Assembly: GCA_963809925.1 (NCBI GenBank)
Contig: CAWELH010000004.1
Span: 1,091,820 to 1,155,819 of the forward strand
Length of the DNA stretch: 64,000 nt
From: DASQZK01 sp963809925
GTDB lineage: Bacteria; Bacteroidota; Bacteroidia; Bacteroidales; GCA-2748055
Direction of reading: 5' to 3'
The notes under the pieces are model-generated. The model searched no databases, had not been told where the DNA came from, and worked only from the letters and a program-made list of their open reading frames with translations. Below are positions 44,279-53,785 of this stretch, one piece after another. Made by a program: the position numbers and the translations under genes. The stretch's first letter is position 1; each line of letters starts with the position of its first letter.

Positions 44279-44647
44279 TTATCCTTGTATGATATTATTC
44301 TTCACGGAATATCCTTGCAATATCACCATTGATGTTATCTTAAAATCCTTATTCCCCACTTCTTTATAAAATGTATTGGCTGGAATGATCATGGATTCTC
44401 CTGCCTTAAGGATATTCGACCTTTCATCTGTCACTATTGCAGCCATGCCTTCAATAACCTGAATGAAGGTGTCGAATGGGGAGATCTTGTTAATAATCAT
44501 TTTCCCGTTGCGACTGGCTAAAAAGCTAGAATTTCCACTGAATTTGCTGAAAATTGCATCACTAATCAATTCATTGCTTGTATGATTTCTGACTTCAATC
44601 TTAAGTTTTGATTCCTCTTTGATGTAAGAATTATTTGGCATAAACAT
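44279..44647 (-). CDS. Cupin-domain protein
   Basis: 122 aa single cupin (mannose-6-phosphate-isomerase-like fold): SPFDTFIQVIEGMAAIVTDE (motif 1 position, but with Asp/Thr in place of the usual His pair) then LKAGESMIIPANTFYKEVGN (motif 2 without the usual His). The missing metal-binding His residues suggest it does not bind metal in the classical way. Single gene, convergent with the PAS gene. Confidence 0.75.
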   Translation of the reverse strand: MFMPNNSYIKEESKLKIEVRNHTSNELISDAIFSKFSGNSSFLASRNGKMIINKISPFDTFIQVIEGMAAIVTDERSNILKAGESMIIPANTFYKEVGNKDFKITSMVILQGYSVKNNIIQG

Positions 44648-44787
44648 AATGGTGGATTTATATGTAACGAAGATAATCTGTAAATTATGTAAGAAATTAT
44701 ATTATTGTAGGCAATTGTTACATGATTCACACATTCCCTGGCATTTTTGGGAGGTTACTATTGTCCTCGTTAGCGATTTTAGATGGG

Positions 44788-44837
44788 TGATATTATCGTA
44801 GGGACGTGCCTTGAGGCACGTCCCTACGATAATATCA
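44788..44837. repeat. 23-bp perfect inverted repeat (MITE/REP-like)
   Basis: Arms 44788-44810 and 44815-44837 are perfectly complementary around a TTGA loop; the inner part reads GTAGGGACGTGCC. A very similar palindrome occurs as a dispersed element in many bacterial genomes (general knowledge). It lies in a 284-bp gap with no gene and is not followed by a T-run, so a terminator is unlikely. Confidence 0.85.
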
Positions 44838-44893
44838 TGACATCCAGGAGCACAAACGAGTCTGGAACAAGGTAACTCAAAAACTATAGTCTA

Positions 44894-44922
44894 AAAATAA
44901 AAAAGCCTGTTTATAACAGGCT
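44894..44922 (-). terminator. Terminator of the tRNA-Arg gene
   Basis: GCCTGTT (44905-44911) pairs with AACAGGC (44915-44921) over a 3-nt loop, with one extra A-T pair; on the minus strand a long T-run (complement of AAAAATAAAAAA) follows. It lies ten bases past the tRNA 3' end. Confidence 0.85.
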
Positions 44923-44931
44923 TCATTGTTG

Positions 44932-45005
44932 TGATTCCGGCAGGATTCGAACCTGCGACCCACGGCTTAGAAGGCCGTTGCTCTGTCCAACTGAGCTACG
45001 GAACC
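44932..45005 (-). tRNA. tRNA-Arg (anticodon UCU)
   Basis: 74 nt. Acceptor GGTTCCG pairs with CGGAATC (one G-U), discriminator A; D arm GCTC...GAGC with AGTTGGACA; anticodon stem ACGGC/GCCGT with loop CTTCTAA giving anticodon TCT (reads AGA); T arm GCAGG-TTCGAAT-CCTGC. No CCA is encoded. A minus-strand -7 box lies 34 bp upstream and a terminator 10 bp downstream, so it is a monocistronic tRNA unit. Confidence 0.97.
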
Positions 45006-45038
45006 GGACAGGATACCGGATATTTTCCGGACCGGACG

Positions 45039-45046
45039 CAAAGATA
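45039..45046 (-). promoter_or_regulatory. -7 box of the tRNA-Arg promoter
   Basis: On the minus strand TATCTTTG matches the TAnnTTTG consensus and would start transcription about 28 nt before the tRNA. The -33 element is not clear. Confidence 0.55.
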
Positions 45047-45693
45047 TAAAAAATAGTTTTACAACAGAATAGTTTGGAAAAAATGGCAACGGGGAGGGGG
45101 AAGGGGGTGAAGAAATGTGGGAGAGCGTGTTGGGGAAGATCGGGGAAAAGGCAAAAGGAAAATAGAAGGATGTTTGTTGAACATGGGTGAAATCTGGGGT
45201 TGAGGGATTTATTCAGGCGGGTCTATTCGCAGAACCGCAGAGCGGTTACCAAATAATAGCCACGGTTTTGCCCGTGGAAATTCGTGCATGCAAGGCCAAA
45301 AATAACTTCGTAGTGGTTTCTATTACAATGCCATGTCTTCGAGCAGTTAAATGAATATCGAACATCGAATTCGTGTCTATTGACAGTTGGTTTATAGATT
45401 CAGGTGGTGCGAAGGCCTTTCCCTCTCAGGGGCCGGGGGTAGCGAGGGAGATGAAGTAGTGCGAAGGCAAGGAAAAAGGAAAGATGAAGATGGACAACGG
45501 GTGAATTCCAGCGTAGGTGGATCACCAACCAACCGGTGAATCAGGAGATGTGCTTCTCTTTTCTCTCCAGGACGATATTCCAACGCTCAGCACCTTATAT
45601 TCTGAAAGCTGCTGATTTTATGTGTAAGCATGACCGAAATTTTATCATAATTAATGGAAAATCTTTATATTACAGCAAATTTGGCTACGGGAT
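45047..45693. other. Gene-free gap with repeat fragments
   Basis: About 650 bp between the tRNA promoter and the PAS kinase. It contains the two-hairpin element at 45233-45277, a degenerate second copy near 45290-45330 (CCAAAAATAACTTCG, then TAGTGGTTTC), and about 45497-45530 an inverse fragment of the 31-bp repeat module (CGTAGGTGGATCACC). No gene recognised. Confidence 0.6.
45233..45277. repeat. Two-hairpin dispersed element, copy 1
   Basis: Hairpin A: AACCGC (45233-45238) with GCGGTT (45242-45247). Hairpin B: CCACGG (45260-45265) with CCGTGG (45272-45277), separated by a TACCAAATAATAG-like linker. The reverse complement of the same layout is at 57067-57114. Confidence 0.75.
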
Positions 45694-47823
45694 ATGGGGA
45701 AGTTGAAATTACATTATTACGCTGTTATTGCGGCATTTACCCTTTTTATATGGATACTGGATGCCACCGTTACATATTTCCTCTCTTACCCAACCTTTAC
45801 TTACCCGGGCATATTATACCTCCATATACCCACCGCAGATTTGGTACACCGGACCATCCTTTCAATTATCGCCTTTGTTACCGCATATTTCCTGTACCAT
45901 AATCGGGAACAAGTCCGGTTGATAGAGAAGTCTTCTGCGGAGCAAGATGAGAGATACCGTTTGATCAGCACCTATAGTAACGATGTGCTGTGGACTATTG
46001 ACTTTGACGGGAATTTCACCTTTGTGAGCCCGGCTATCAAACGCCTGCTGGGATTTACCCCGGAAGAACTGATAAAAATTAACTTTGAGCAAACCCTGGC
46101 ACAGGGTTCTCTTAAAATTGCCACTGACCTTTTCGGGCATTTTAAAGACATCATTGTAAATGAACCCGGGAAGATACCTTCCGTGGTCACCGAACTGGAG
46201 CTTGTCACGAAAAGTGGCGGCACAGTCTGGGTGGAAGCCTCGATCACTACCATTCCCGGCAGTATTGGGAAACCGATGTTTTTTCTGGGTGTCTCGAGAG
46301 ACATTTCGGAAAGAAAAAGAAAAGATGGCGAACTACGGCAAAGCGAGGAAAATTATCGTCTGCTGGCTGAAACCAGCCTCGATTTTATCATTGTTCACGA
46401 TACAGAAGGCTATATCACGTATGCAAACTCTGCAGTCCTGAAGGCCACCTCCTACAATATCGAAGAACTTAAAGGCCGCCAGTTTTCATCTGTCATACCA
46501 CAGGAATACCATGATCTGCTGGCCGGATTTGCTTCCAGGAGGACGGAAGGCGACAACTCAAGGTTTCTTTACGAGATTGAACTGATCTCTCACAATGGGT
46601 TTCGTATTCCTTCTGAAGTAAGTTCAGCACCATTGATGATCAATAAACAGCCTATGGCTGAACTAATCACCGCCAGGGATATCAGCGAACGCCGGGAATC
46701 ACAAAAGACCCTGGTCGAAAATGAACGCAGGTTCAGAAGCTATATTGAACATTCACCTATTCCTGTTTTTATTATCGATGCGGAAGCAATGATCCGTTTC
46801 GTAAACAATGCAACTGCCCGGTACCTGGGATATTCCGTAAAATCACTTATTGGAACACCATACGGAAATCTCAAACCTGAAGAAGAAAAGGATGGCCTTC
46901 CACTTCAGATGGAACGTCTTTCCAAAAACAGGAGACTCGATGGTGAGACCAGGTACCTCGACAGCCAGGGGCATGAAGTTATTGCCATGATCCGTGGAAC
47001 TCTCCTCGATGACGGATCCATCCTGATTTATGCTGTTGATATTACAGAACGAATTCAGACAGAGCAGAAAATGAGGGAGACGGATGAGAAAATACGAGTG
47101 ATGAACACTGGCCTTGAAGAAGTGGTAATAAAACGTACAGAAGAATTGCAGCAGGCCAACAATGAACTGGAAGCCTTTTCCTACTCTGTTTCGCACGATT
47201 TACGAGCGCCACTTAGGCATATTGCTGCCTTTACCCGACTAATTGAACAGTCAACGGCCATCAGGAATGACATAAAACTAATGGACTATTTCAGCAAAAT
47301 AACCGGTTCGGTAACGAAGATGAATGAACTTATCGACAGCCTGCTGTCATTCTCGAGAATGGGCCGTACTTCCATCACAAAGGAGAACACGGATATGACC
47401 GATATGGTAAAGTCTATCCTGAGCGAGATTGAGTCGGATATATCCGGACGACACATAGAATTTGAGGTTGAGAATCTTGGTAGTGCCGGTGCAGATAAAA
47501 GCCTGATTTACCAGGTATGGGTTAACCTTCTCTCAAATGCCGTAAAATTTACACGTAATAAGGAAATGGCGCTCATAAAGGTGGGTAGGGAAGAAGTGCA
47601 TGGTAAGGATGCATTTTATGTCAGGGATAACGGAGCCGGATTTGAAAGTGGATATAAAGACAAATTGTTTGGCGTCTTTCAGCGTCTTCACAGCGAATCG
47701 GAGTTCGAGGGAACAGGCATCGGCCTGGCAAATGTACGACGCATCGTCACACGCCATGGAGGTGAAGTTTGGGCAGAAGGTGAAACTGGGAAAGGCGCCA
47801 CATTTTATTTTACATTACCTTAA
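45694..47823 (+). CDS. Membrane histidine kinase with three PAS domains
   Basis: 709 aa. Two N-terminal helices (YYAVIAAFTLFIWILDATVT and TILSIIAFVTAYFLYH) anchor it; three PAS domains follow (about 85-210, 215-340, 345-460), then a coiled linker (EEVVIKRTEELQQANNELEA), HisKA with the phospho-acceptor His near residue 501 (SYSVSHDLRAPLRHIAAFTR) and HATPase (NLLSNAVKFT, VRDNGAGFESGY, GTGIGLANVRRIVTRHGGEV). This resembles bacteriophytochrome-type kinases without the GAF/PHY part. It is followed 11 bp later by a receiver gene. Confidence 0.92.
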   Translation: MGKLKLHYYAVIAAFTLFIWILDATVTYFLSYPTFTYPGILYLHIPTADLVHRTILSIIAFVTAYFLYHNREQVRLIEKSSAEQDERYRLISTYSNDVLWTIDFDGNFTFVSPAIKRLLGFTPEELIKINFEQTLAQGSLKIATDLFGHFKDIIVNEPGKIPSVVTELELVTKSGGTVWVEASITTIPGSIGKPMFFLGVSRDISERKRKDGELRQSEENYRLLAETSLDFIIVHDTEGYITYANSAVLKATSYNIEELKGRQFSSVIPQEYHDLLAGFASRRTEGDNSRFLYEIELISHNGFRIPSEVSSAPLMINKQPMAELITARDISERRESQKTLVENERRFRSYIEHSPIPVFIIDAEAMIRFVNNATARYLGYSVKSLIGTPYGNLKPEEEKDGLPLQMERLSKNRRLDGETRYLDSQGHEVIAMIRGTLLDDGSILIYAVDITERIQTEQKMRETDEKIRVMNTGLEEVVIKRTEELQQANNELEAFSYSVSHDLRAPLRHIAAFTRLIEQSTAIRNDIKLMDYFSKITGSVTKMNELIDSLLSFSRMGRTSITKENTDMTDMVKSILSEIESDISGRHIEFEVENLGSAGADKSLIYQVWVNLLSNAVKFTRNKEMALIKVGREEVHGKDAFYVRDNGAGFESGYKDKLFGVFQRLHSESEFEGTGIGLANVRRIVTRHGGEVWAEGETGKGATFYFTLP

Positions 47824-47834
47824 CTGATTAAGGG

Positions 47835-48278
47835 TTGAAAGCAAATTCATGTCTCTGGATTATCGACGATGACAAAAACGACATCGAACTGATGGAGTCC
47901 GTGATTAACAGGTATATGCCTGATCTCCGGGTTATCTCTTATGGTGGCGGAGAACATGTAATTTCTCAGCTCGACATGATGAGTTCCGGAACTGGAAAAA
48001 GGATTCATATTCCGGGTCTCATCCTCCTGGATCTGAAAATGCCTGTACGGGACGGCTGCGAGATGTTCGGTATTCTTAGAAATAATAAGATTACATCCGT
48101 TGTTCCGGTAGTTATTTTCAGTTCCTCGGGTATTGAAAAAGATATAAGGAATTGTTATAATTTAGGCGTCAATGCTTTTGTTTCTAAACCGGTAGCTTTT
48201 GACGAGTTTGAAAAAGTACTTCACACGATTCTCGATTTCTGGATGAAGACGTGCGAAGTCACTGAAGATCATGCTTGA
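47835..48278 (+). CDS. Single-domain response regulator
   Basis: 147 aa CheY/Rcp1-like receiver: IIDDDKNDIELMESVINRYM with the acidic pocket, ILLDLKMPVRDGCEM with the phospho-acceptor Asp, VVIFSSSGIEKDI and VNAFVSKPVAFDEF with the Lys. No output domain. The start is TTG 47835, 11 bp after the kinase stop, which keeps the full first strand; there is no closer ATG. Its stop (48276-48278) overlaps the TTG option of the hybrid kinase and ends two bases before its ATG, so all three are one transcript and likely one pathway. Confidence 0.9.
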   Translation: MKANSCLWIIDDDKNDIELMESVINRYMPDLRVISYGGGEHVISQLDMMSSGTGKRIHIPGLILLDLKMPVRDGCEMFGILRNNKITSVVPVVIFSSSGIEKDIRNCYNLGVNAFVSKPVAFDEFEKVLHTILDFWMKTCEVTEDHA

Positions 48279-48280
48279 TA

Positions 48281-50209
48281 ATGGAAAAATATAGTATACT
48301 TTACGTAGAGGATAACCCCACAGACTTCGAAATGGTGAAGGCCATTCTTGAGGAGGGCGAATTAATTCATGAACTTAGAAGGGTCGAAAAAAGAGAGGAA
48401 TTCATCGATGCCATCACCACATCCAGGTTCGATCTCATCCTCACGGATTATTCCCTCCCGGTTTTTCACGGCCTTGAAGCCATTAAAATTGCCGGGCAGC
48501 TTTGTCCGCAGAAGCCTATCATCATGATCACCGGTACACTTCCCGATGAGGTGGCGGTGGATGTGATCAAAAAAGGTGCCTGGGACTATGTACTAAAAGA
48601 GAATATTTACAGGTTGATCCCATCCATCAACAGTGCGATGGAACGACTGCAGATGCAGCGTGAAAAATCCGCAGCACTTGAAGCTCTGAAAGAAAGGGAG
48701 GAAAATTATCGTAAACTGGCCGAATCTTCACCCTACGGAATCATCGTTCATGCCGGCGGAGAAGTGGTATACCACAATAAGCAAGCCCTTGTGATCCTCA
48801 GTGAGGATGAAGGCATCTCTCTGGACGGCATAAGGTTAGTCGATTACGTTCATCCCGATTACCTCGACCTTGTTGTCAGTCGAATGAAAGTCCTCTACAA
48901 CGGGAAGGGCGATGATAAGCCGGTGGAGCTTAAATTCCTCAATAGCAAAAAGGAAGAGATACTTCTCGAAGTGGCGTCCTCTCCCATCACCTTCAAAGGT
49001 ATACCTTCAGGCCAGGTCATTTTCCGCGATATTGCCGAGAGGAAAAGGATGGAAAATGATCTTATCAGGGCAAAGGAAAAAGCCGAAGAATCCGATCGCC
49101 TTAAAACAGCCTTCCTCGAGAATCTCTCACACGAGATCCGTACCCCATTAAATGGCATTATCGGATTTACCTCCCTGCTTAAAATTGACGACATATCGCA
49201 GGAGGATAAGCTGAATTATATTCAAATCGTGGAAGAGTCGGGGCTACATCTGCTCACAATTATCGACGACCTTATTGAAGTATCCAGGATTGAAGCCAAC
49301 CAGGTCGAGCTCCACCCTGAAGAGTTTAACCTAAACAACCTTCTCGATGAGCTCCTGACATTCTTTACTGAAAGTATCAGATTTAAGGAAAGTCCTGTAA
49401 TCCTCAGTCTTACAAAAACACTAAAAGATGATCAGTCGTTTGTCAGTGCCGATAAGGCCAGAATCAGGCAGGTACTTTTCAACCTGCTTTCAAATGCTCA
49501 CAAATTTACTTCTATTGGCAGGATCGATTTTGGATATGAAAAATCTAAAAAGGACAGAATACAGTTTTATGTGAAAGATACTGGCATCGGCATCCCGGAA
49601 AATGCTCTTCAAATTGTTTTCGAACGCTTTCGGCAGGCGGATGAAAGCACAACGCGAAAATATGGCGGGAATGGCCTAGGACTGACCATCTCTAAAGGTC
49701 TGGTAGAGGCCATGGGTGGTAAGATATGGCTGAGCTCACGTGAAAACCAGGGTAGTGAGATTTATTTTGAAATTCCCCTGAAGACGTTTATTGCAAAAGG
49801 AAAAAAGGGATCCGATCTGGTAATTGGTAACAATACCTATAACTGGAAGGGGAAAAAGATCCTTGTTGCAGAAGATGAACTGAGTAATTTTTACCTCCTT
49901 AAGCATATCCTCGATAAGACTGAAGCTGAAATCATTCACGTTACCAGTGGCGACGAGGTACTGGATAAGCTGTCCGAAGACCATAACTTTGATCTGCTTC
50001 TTCTTGATATTAAGATGCCCGGGATGGACGGGTTGATGACCATTAAAACACTCAGGGAAAGAAAAATCCTTCTCCCTGTTATTGCCCAAACAGCCTATGC
50101 AATGTCCCAGGACAGGGAAAGATGCCTTCGTGCCGGATGCGATGAGTATATTACCAAACCCATCCGGGCTGCTGAATTATTGGGAAAAATTGATGTTTTC
50201 CTCGGATAA
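48281..50209 (+). CDS. Hybrid kinase: receiver-PAS-HisKA-HATPase-receiver
   Basis: About 642 aa, cytosolic. N-terminal receiver (ILYVEDNPTDFEMVKAILEE, DLILTDYSLPVFHGLEAI with the Asp), a PAS domain (about 145-260), HisKA (FLENLSHEIRTPLNGIIGF, His near 285), HATPase (LFNLLSNAHKFTSIG, VKDTGIGIPENAL, GGNGLGLTISKGLVEAMGGK), and a C-terminal receiver (ILVAEDELSNFYLLKHILDK, LLLLDIKMPGMDGLMTIKTL). It likely takes signal from the upstream kinase and receiver in a phosphorelay. ATG 48281 was preferred to TTG 48275. No DNA-binding output is encoded nearby. Confidence 0.92.
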   Translation: MEKYSILYVEDNPTDFEMVKAILEEGELIHELRRVEKREEFIDAITTSRFDLILTDYSLPVFHGLEAIKIAGQLCPQKPIIMITGTLPDEVAVDVIKKGAWDYVLKENIYRLIPSINSAMERLQMQREKSAALEALKEREENYRKLAESSPYGIIVHAGGEVVYHNKQALVILSEDEGISLDGIRLVDYVHPDYLDLVVSRMKVLYNGKGDDKPVELKFLNSKKEEILLEVASSPITFKGIPSGQVIFRDIAERKRMENDLIRAKEKAEESDRLKTAFLENLSHEIRTPLNGIIGFTSLLKIDDISQEDKLNYIQIVEESGLHLLTIIDDLIEVSRIEANQVELHPEEFNLNNLLDELLTFFTESIRFKESPVILSLTKTLKDDQSFVSADKARIRQVLFNLLSNAHKFTSIGRIDFGYEKSKKDRIQFYVKDTGIGIPENALQIVFERFRQADESTTRKYGGNGLGLTISKGLVEAMGGKIWLSSRENQGSEIYFEIPLKTFIAKGKKGSDLVIGNNTYNWKGKKILVAEDELSNFYLLKHILDKTEAEIIHVTSGDEVLDKLSEDHNFDLLLLDIKMPGMDGLMTIKTLRERKILLPVIAQTAYAMSQDRERCLRAGCDEYITKPIRAAELLGKIDVFLG

Positions 50210-50458
50210 CAGAAAGATATGAATCCTAGTAAAGTACAGAATCTGTTTTTCATTCTAAAATCTGGTATTTTTAAAAGAAATTCATTTATCCTACCCGGGA
50301 ATGATGAATATTATTGGTAGTTGTTATAATTTTACGTTTCGTTCCGGGTCTCTCAGCCTATAGTTTGATTACCGGGCTTCTAATTACAACTTAATTTGGG
50401 TAAGATTCGAACTCTGGAAAGATGAATACCATGATTAACCACTTTCAGTTATTTTTAT

Positions 50459-52102
50459 ATGATCACAGATAAAAAATTAATTCTATCCGTTTCTGCAATT
50501 TTTGGTCTCATGATCCTTTCCTGTGGAAGGGACGATGGTTTTCAAAAAGCATACGATAGCATCAATGCAGGCAATCTGGCGGAATACGTAAGTAAATTAG
50601 CTTCAGATGAATTTATGGGAAGAAAGCCTTCTACGGAAGGAGAAGATATGACCATACATTATCTTGAAGACCAATTTAAAAAATCCGGCCTCGAACCAGG
50701 AATTAACGGACAGTATATCCAGTCGGTTGATATGGTGGAAATTGCCTCGGTGGTTGACCAGCCGGCTATGGTCAAAACGCCGGGTGGAGAACAGTACCTC
50801 CGGGTACCCGATGATCTGGCCGTTGTGTCACCAAGACTTGCCGATCTCACTGAGATCAATAATTCAGAGCTTGTATTTGCAGGTTTCGGCATTGTTGCTC
50901 CGGAATATGACTGGGACGACTATAAGAGCCTGGATGTGAAAGGCAAAACCGTTGTGCTTCTGGTCAATGATCCGGGACTGTATACGGGCGATTCTACCCT
51001 GTTTAAAGGACATGTGATGACGTACTACGGGCGGTGGACGTATAAATTCGAGGAAGCAGCAAGACAGGGAGCGGAAGGAGTGATCATCATTCACGAGACA
51101 AAAGGTGCTGGTTATCCATGGGCTATTCCCAGAAAAAGCGCGCTGAATTCAAATTTTTATCTGGTACCGGGAAAAGATGAACAGCAACCTTGCGCATTCC
51201 AGGGCTGGATATCCGGCTCTGCTGCCGACACATTATTTCACAACCTGGGTATGTCTGTCGATTCCATTAGAATGATTTCAACAACCCATTCATTCAGAGG
51301 TTTTGACATGAATGCGGGAATTTCTATTTCTGTAAGTAACCTGATCTCCTATAAAATATCCCGTAATGTCGTTGGAAAGATCACCGGCACTAAGCGCCCC
51401 AAGGAAAGTATAATATATACGGCCCATTGGGACCATTTTGGCATCGGTGAGCCAGAGAACGGAGATTCAATTTATAACGGTGCCGTGGATAACGGAACGT
51501 CTTTGGCATGGATGCTTGAAATTGCCCGGGCGTTCAGAGAACTGAAACCGGGACCCGAACGGACGGTGATCTTCCTGTCCCCCACCGCCGAAGAACAAGG
51601 ACTACTCGGTTCGGCCTGGTATGCAGCTCATCCTGAACTTTCCATGGAGAAGACGCTGGCTTGTATCAATAATGATATGATGCTTCCCATCGGGAGGATG
51701 AAAGATGTGATGATCACCGGTTATGGGCAATCGGATCTGGACGATCTCGTAGCCAGGGTAGCAGAAAAGCAGGATCGGTATATTTTCCCCGACCCTAATC
51801 CCCATACGGGAATGTACTTCCGCTCCGATCATTTCAGCTTTGCAAAATACGGAGTGCCATCTGTATTTGTAAGGGGAAATTGCGACAGCCGGGAAAATGG
51901 CAGGGATTGGGCAGCCAACCAGGAAAAGGATTATATTGAAAACAGGTACCACCGTCCAGCCGATAATTATGTACCGGGGAAATGGGACCTCTCCGGTGTG
52001 GCTGAGGATGCACAGCTAGGCTTTGAAGTTGGATACATGCTCACAAAAGCCGGAAAATTCCCCAGATGGAATGAGGATTCGGAGTTTAAAAAGCTGCGAT
52101 GA
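50459..52102 (+). CDS. M28-family zinc peptidase, lipoprotein, with PA-domain insert
   Basis: 547 aa; lipobox LSC at Cys22. An exported aminopeptidase of the M28 family. Zinc ligands fit the family: TAHWDHFGIGEPENGDSI, NGAVDNGTSLAWMLEIARA with the bridging Asp, PTAEEQGLLGSAWYA with the catalytic Glu, INNDMM and the late His in FRSDHFSFAKYGVPSVF. A protease-associated (PA) domain lies inside the chain (about 130-270, including VLLVNDPGLYTGD and EGVIIIHETKGAGYPW). It likely releases amino acids from peptides in the periplasm. GH43 follows 47 bp later. Confidence 0.9.
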   Translation: MITDKKLILSVSAIFGLMILSCGRDDGFQKAYDSINAGNLAEYVSKLASDEFMGRKPSTEGEDMTIHYLEDQFKKSGLEPGINGQYIQSVDMVEIASVVDQPAMVKTPGGEQYLRVPDDLAVVSPRLADLTEINNSELVFAGFGIVAPEYDWDDYKSLDVKGKTVVLLVNDPGLYTGDSTLFKGHVMTYYGRWTYKFEEAARQGAEGVIIIHETKGAGYPWAIPRKSALNSNFYLVPGKDEQQPCAFQGWISGSAADTLFHNLGMSVDSIRMISTTHSFRGFDMNAGISISVSNLISYKISRNVVGKITGTKRPKESIIYTAHWDHFGIGEPENGDSIYNGAVDNGTSLAWMLEIARAFRELKPGPERTVIFLSPTAEEQGLLGSAWYAAHPELSMEKTLACINNDMMLPIGRMKDVMITGYGQSDLDDLVARVAEKQDRYIFPDPNPHTGMYFRSDHFSFAKYGVPSVFVRGNCDSRENGRDWAANQEKDYIENRYHRPADNYVPGKWDLSGVAEDAQLGFEVGYMLTKAGKFPRWNEDSEFKKLR

Positions 52103-52149
52103 TTTTCAGGAAGCTTGGTTTTAACCTCATTCATAACTGAAAAATAGTA

Positions 52150-53780
52150 ATGAAAACTACTGCTTTCATTGTCGTGTCATTGCTGTTCACGCAAATTGCC
52201 CTGTCTCAATCATGGCCACAACGGAATCATATTACCATTCCGGATTTACCTCCCGATTCAGTGCAGGCTACGTATATCAACCCTGTTATTTCAGGGTTCA
52301 ATCCGGATCCAAGCGTATGCAGGGTGGGAGATGATTTTTATCTCGTTACCAGTTCCTTCGAATTTTTCCCCGGCGTACCGATATACCATAGCAAAGACCT
52401 GGTAAACTGGGAGCTGATTGGTCACGTGCTTACCAGGAAAAGCCAGCTTAATCTTGACAAGGCATGGCCATCGGGGGGTATCTTTGCACCTACGCTCCGA
52501 TACCATAAGGGCACGTTTTATATGATAACCACCAATACAAGCGGCGGAGGTAATTTTTATGTAACGGCGAAAAATCCCGTCGGGCCGTGGTCGGAACCCA
52601 TCTGGGTCGACAAGGAAATGTTCGATCCTGACCTGTTTTTTGATGACGACGGTAAGGTATATTACACCAGGCGGAGCAGCTTTGAGAAAGCTGGCATTGT
52701 TCAGGCGGAGATCGACATCAAAACAGGTAAATTGCTGACTCCACTAAAGGTAATTTCCAACGGATTGATCTCTCCTGATTGTGAAGGCCCGCATATTTAC
52801 AAAATGTTTGATAAATACTTTCTTATGATGGCCGAAGGGGGGACGAGGGCCCTTCATATGGAGACCATCGCACGCGCTGATTCACCATCGGGTCCATTTG
52901 AAGCCTGCCCGCATAACCCCATCCTTGCCAATCATACTGCATGGCAGGAAGAAGTAAGGGCAACAGGTCATGCCGATCTTATTCAGGCAGCCGATGGTAG
53001 CTGGTGGATGGTCCACCTTGCAACCCGTCATCCCGGCTACGATCATACAAGCCCACTCGGCAGGGAAACCTTTCTTGAACCAGTGGTTTGGTCCGACGGC
53101 TGGCCGGTGGTCAATCAAAATCATACCTCCCAGATCAGAAACTACAGTACAACCCTCCCTCTGCACCCGGTGCCGGAAGTCCCTGTCCGCGATAACTTTG
53201 ACAGTACCTCACTTAATTTGCGCTATGCTTTCATACGGAACCCCGGGAAGGAACCTGGTCGTTGACCGAACGTCCCGGATTTTTAAGACTTCATGGAAAT
53301 GAATTCAATACCAACAGCTATTTTTCACCGGTATTCATCGGCTGCAGACAAAATCACCTCACATGTAATGTCAGCACCCGTCTCGTTTACAGTCCTGCTG
53401 GTGGTGATGAGGCCGGACTGACTGCATTTATGGACTATATGGATCATTACGACATCTTCTTGACAAGGCGTAACGACAGGGTTTTCGTTATGCTCCGCAA
53501 AACAATTGGGGACCTGAGCGCGACAGTGGCTGAACAAGAAGTCCGGGACGACAGGATTGTTCTGGGTATCATTGCAACGCCTGTCGAATATAAGTTCTGG
53601 TTTCAAGAGGAAAATCAAGATAAGATCATCCTTGGAAAGGGACTAACACAATATATTGGCAGTGAGATTGCTGGTAAATTCACCGGTATGTTTTTCGGAA
53701 TGTTTGCCTCGGGAAACGGACAGAAGGCAGTTAAACCTGCCGACTTTGACTGGTTTGATTATCAACCCATCAAAAAATAA
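52150..53780 (+). pseudogene. GH43 (beta-xylosidase/arabinofuranosidase-type) gene with one frameshift
   Basis: The N-terminal 370 aa form a five-blade GH43 catalytic domain after a signal peptide (FIVVSLLFTQIALSQ). The base Asp53 is in SGFNPDPS, the pKa-tuning Asp161 in FDPDLFFDDDG, and the acid Glu212 in PDCEGPHIYK. The frame is lost near 53248-53255: as read it ends ...NPGKEPGR then stop at 53263. Adding one G to the run AAGGAACC restores NPGKGTW, SLTERPGFLRLHGNEF and the C-terminal beta-sandwich domain to 53780 (FLTRRNDRVFVMLRK, then FAQENG-like PADFDWFDYQP). The catalytic domain is intact, so the break is recent or an assembly error. If the frame is real the truncated protein lacks its sandwich domain. 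Confidence 0.85.
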
Positions 53781-53785
53781 CGATT

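Noticed and set aside
44788..44837. Terminator for the cupin gene
   Set aside because: The palindrome lies upstream of the cupin start, not after its stop, and has no T-run.
45392..45583. A 63-codon minus-strand frame before the PAS kinase
   Set aside because: Pro/Ser-rich composition inside a repeat-fragment gap, no domain or signal.
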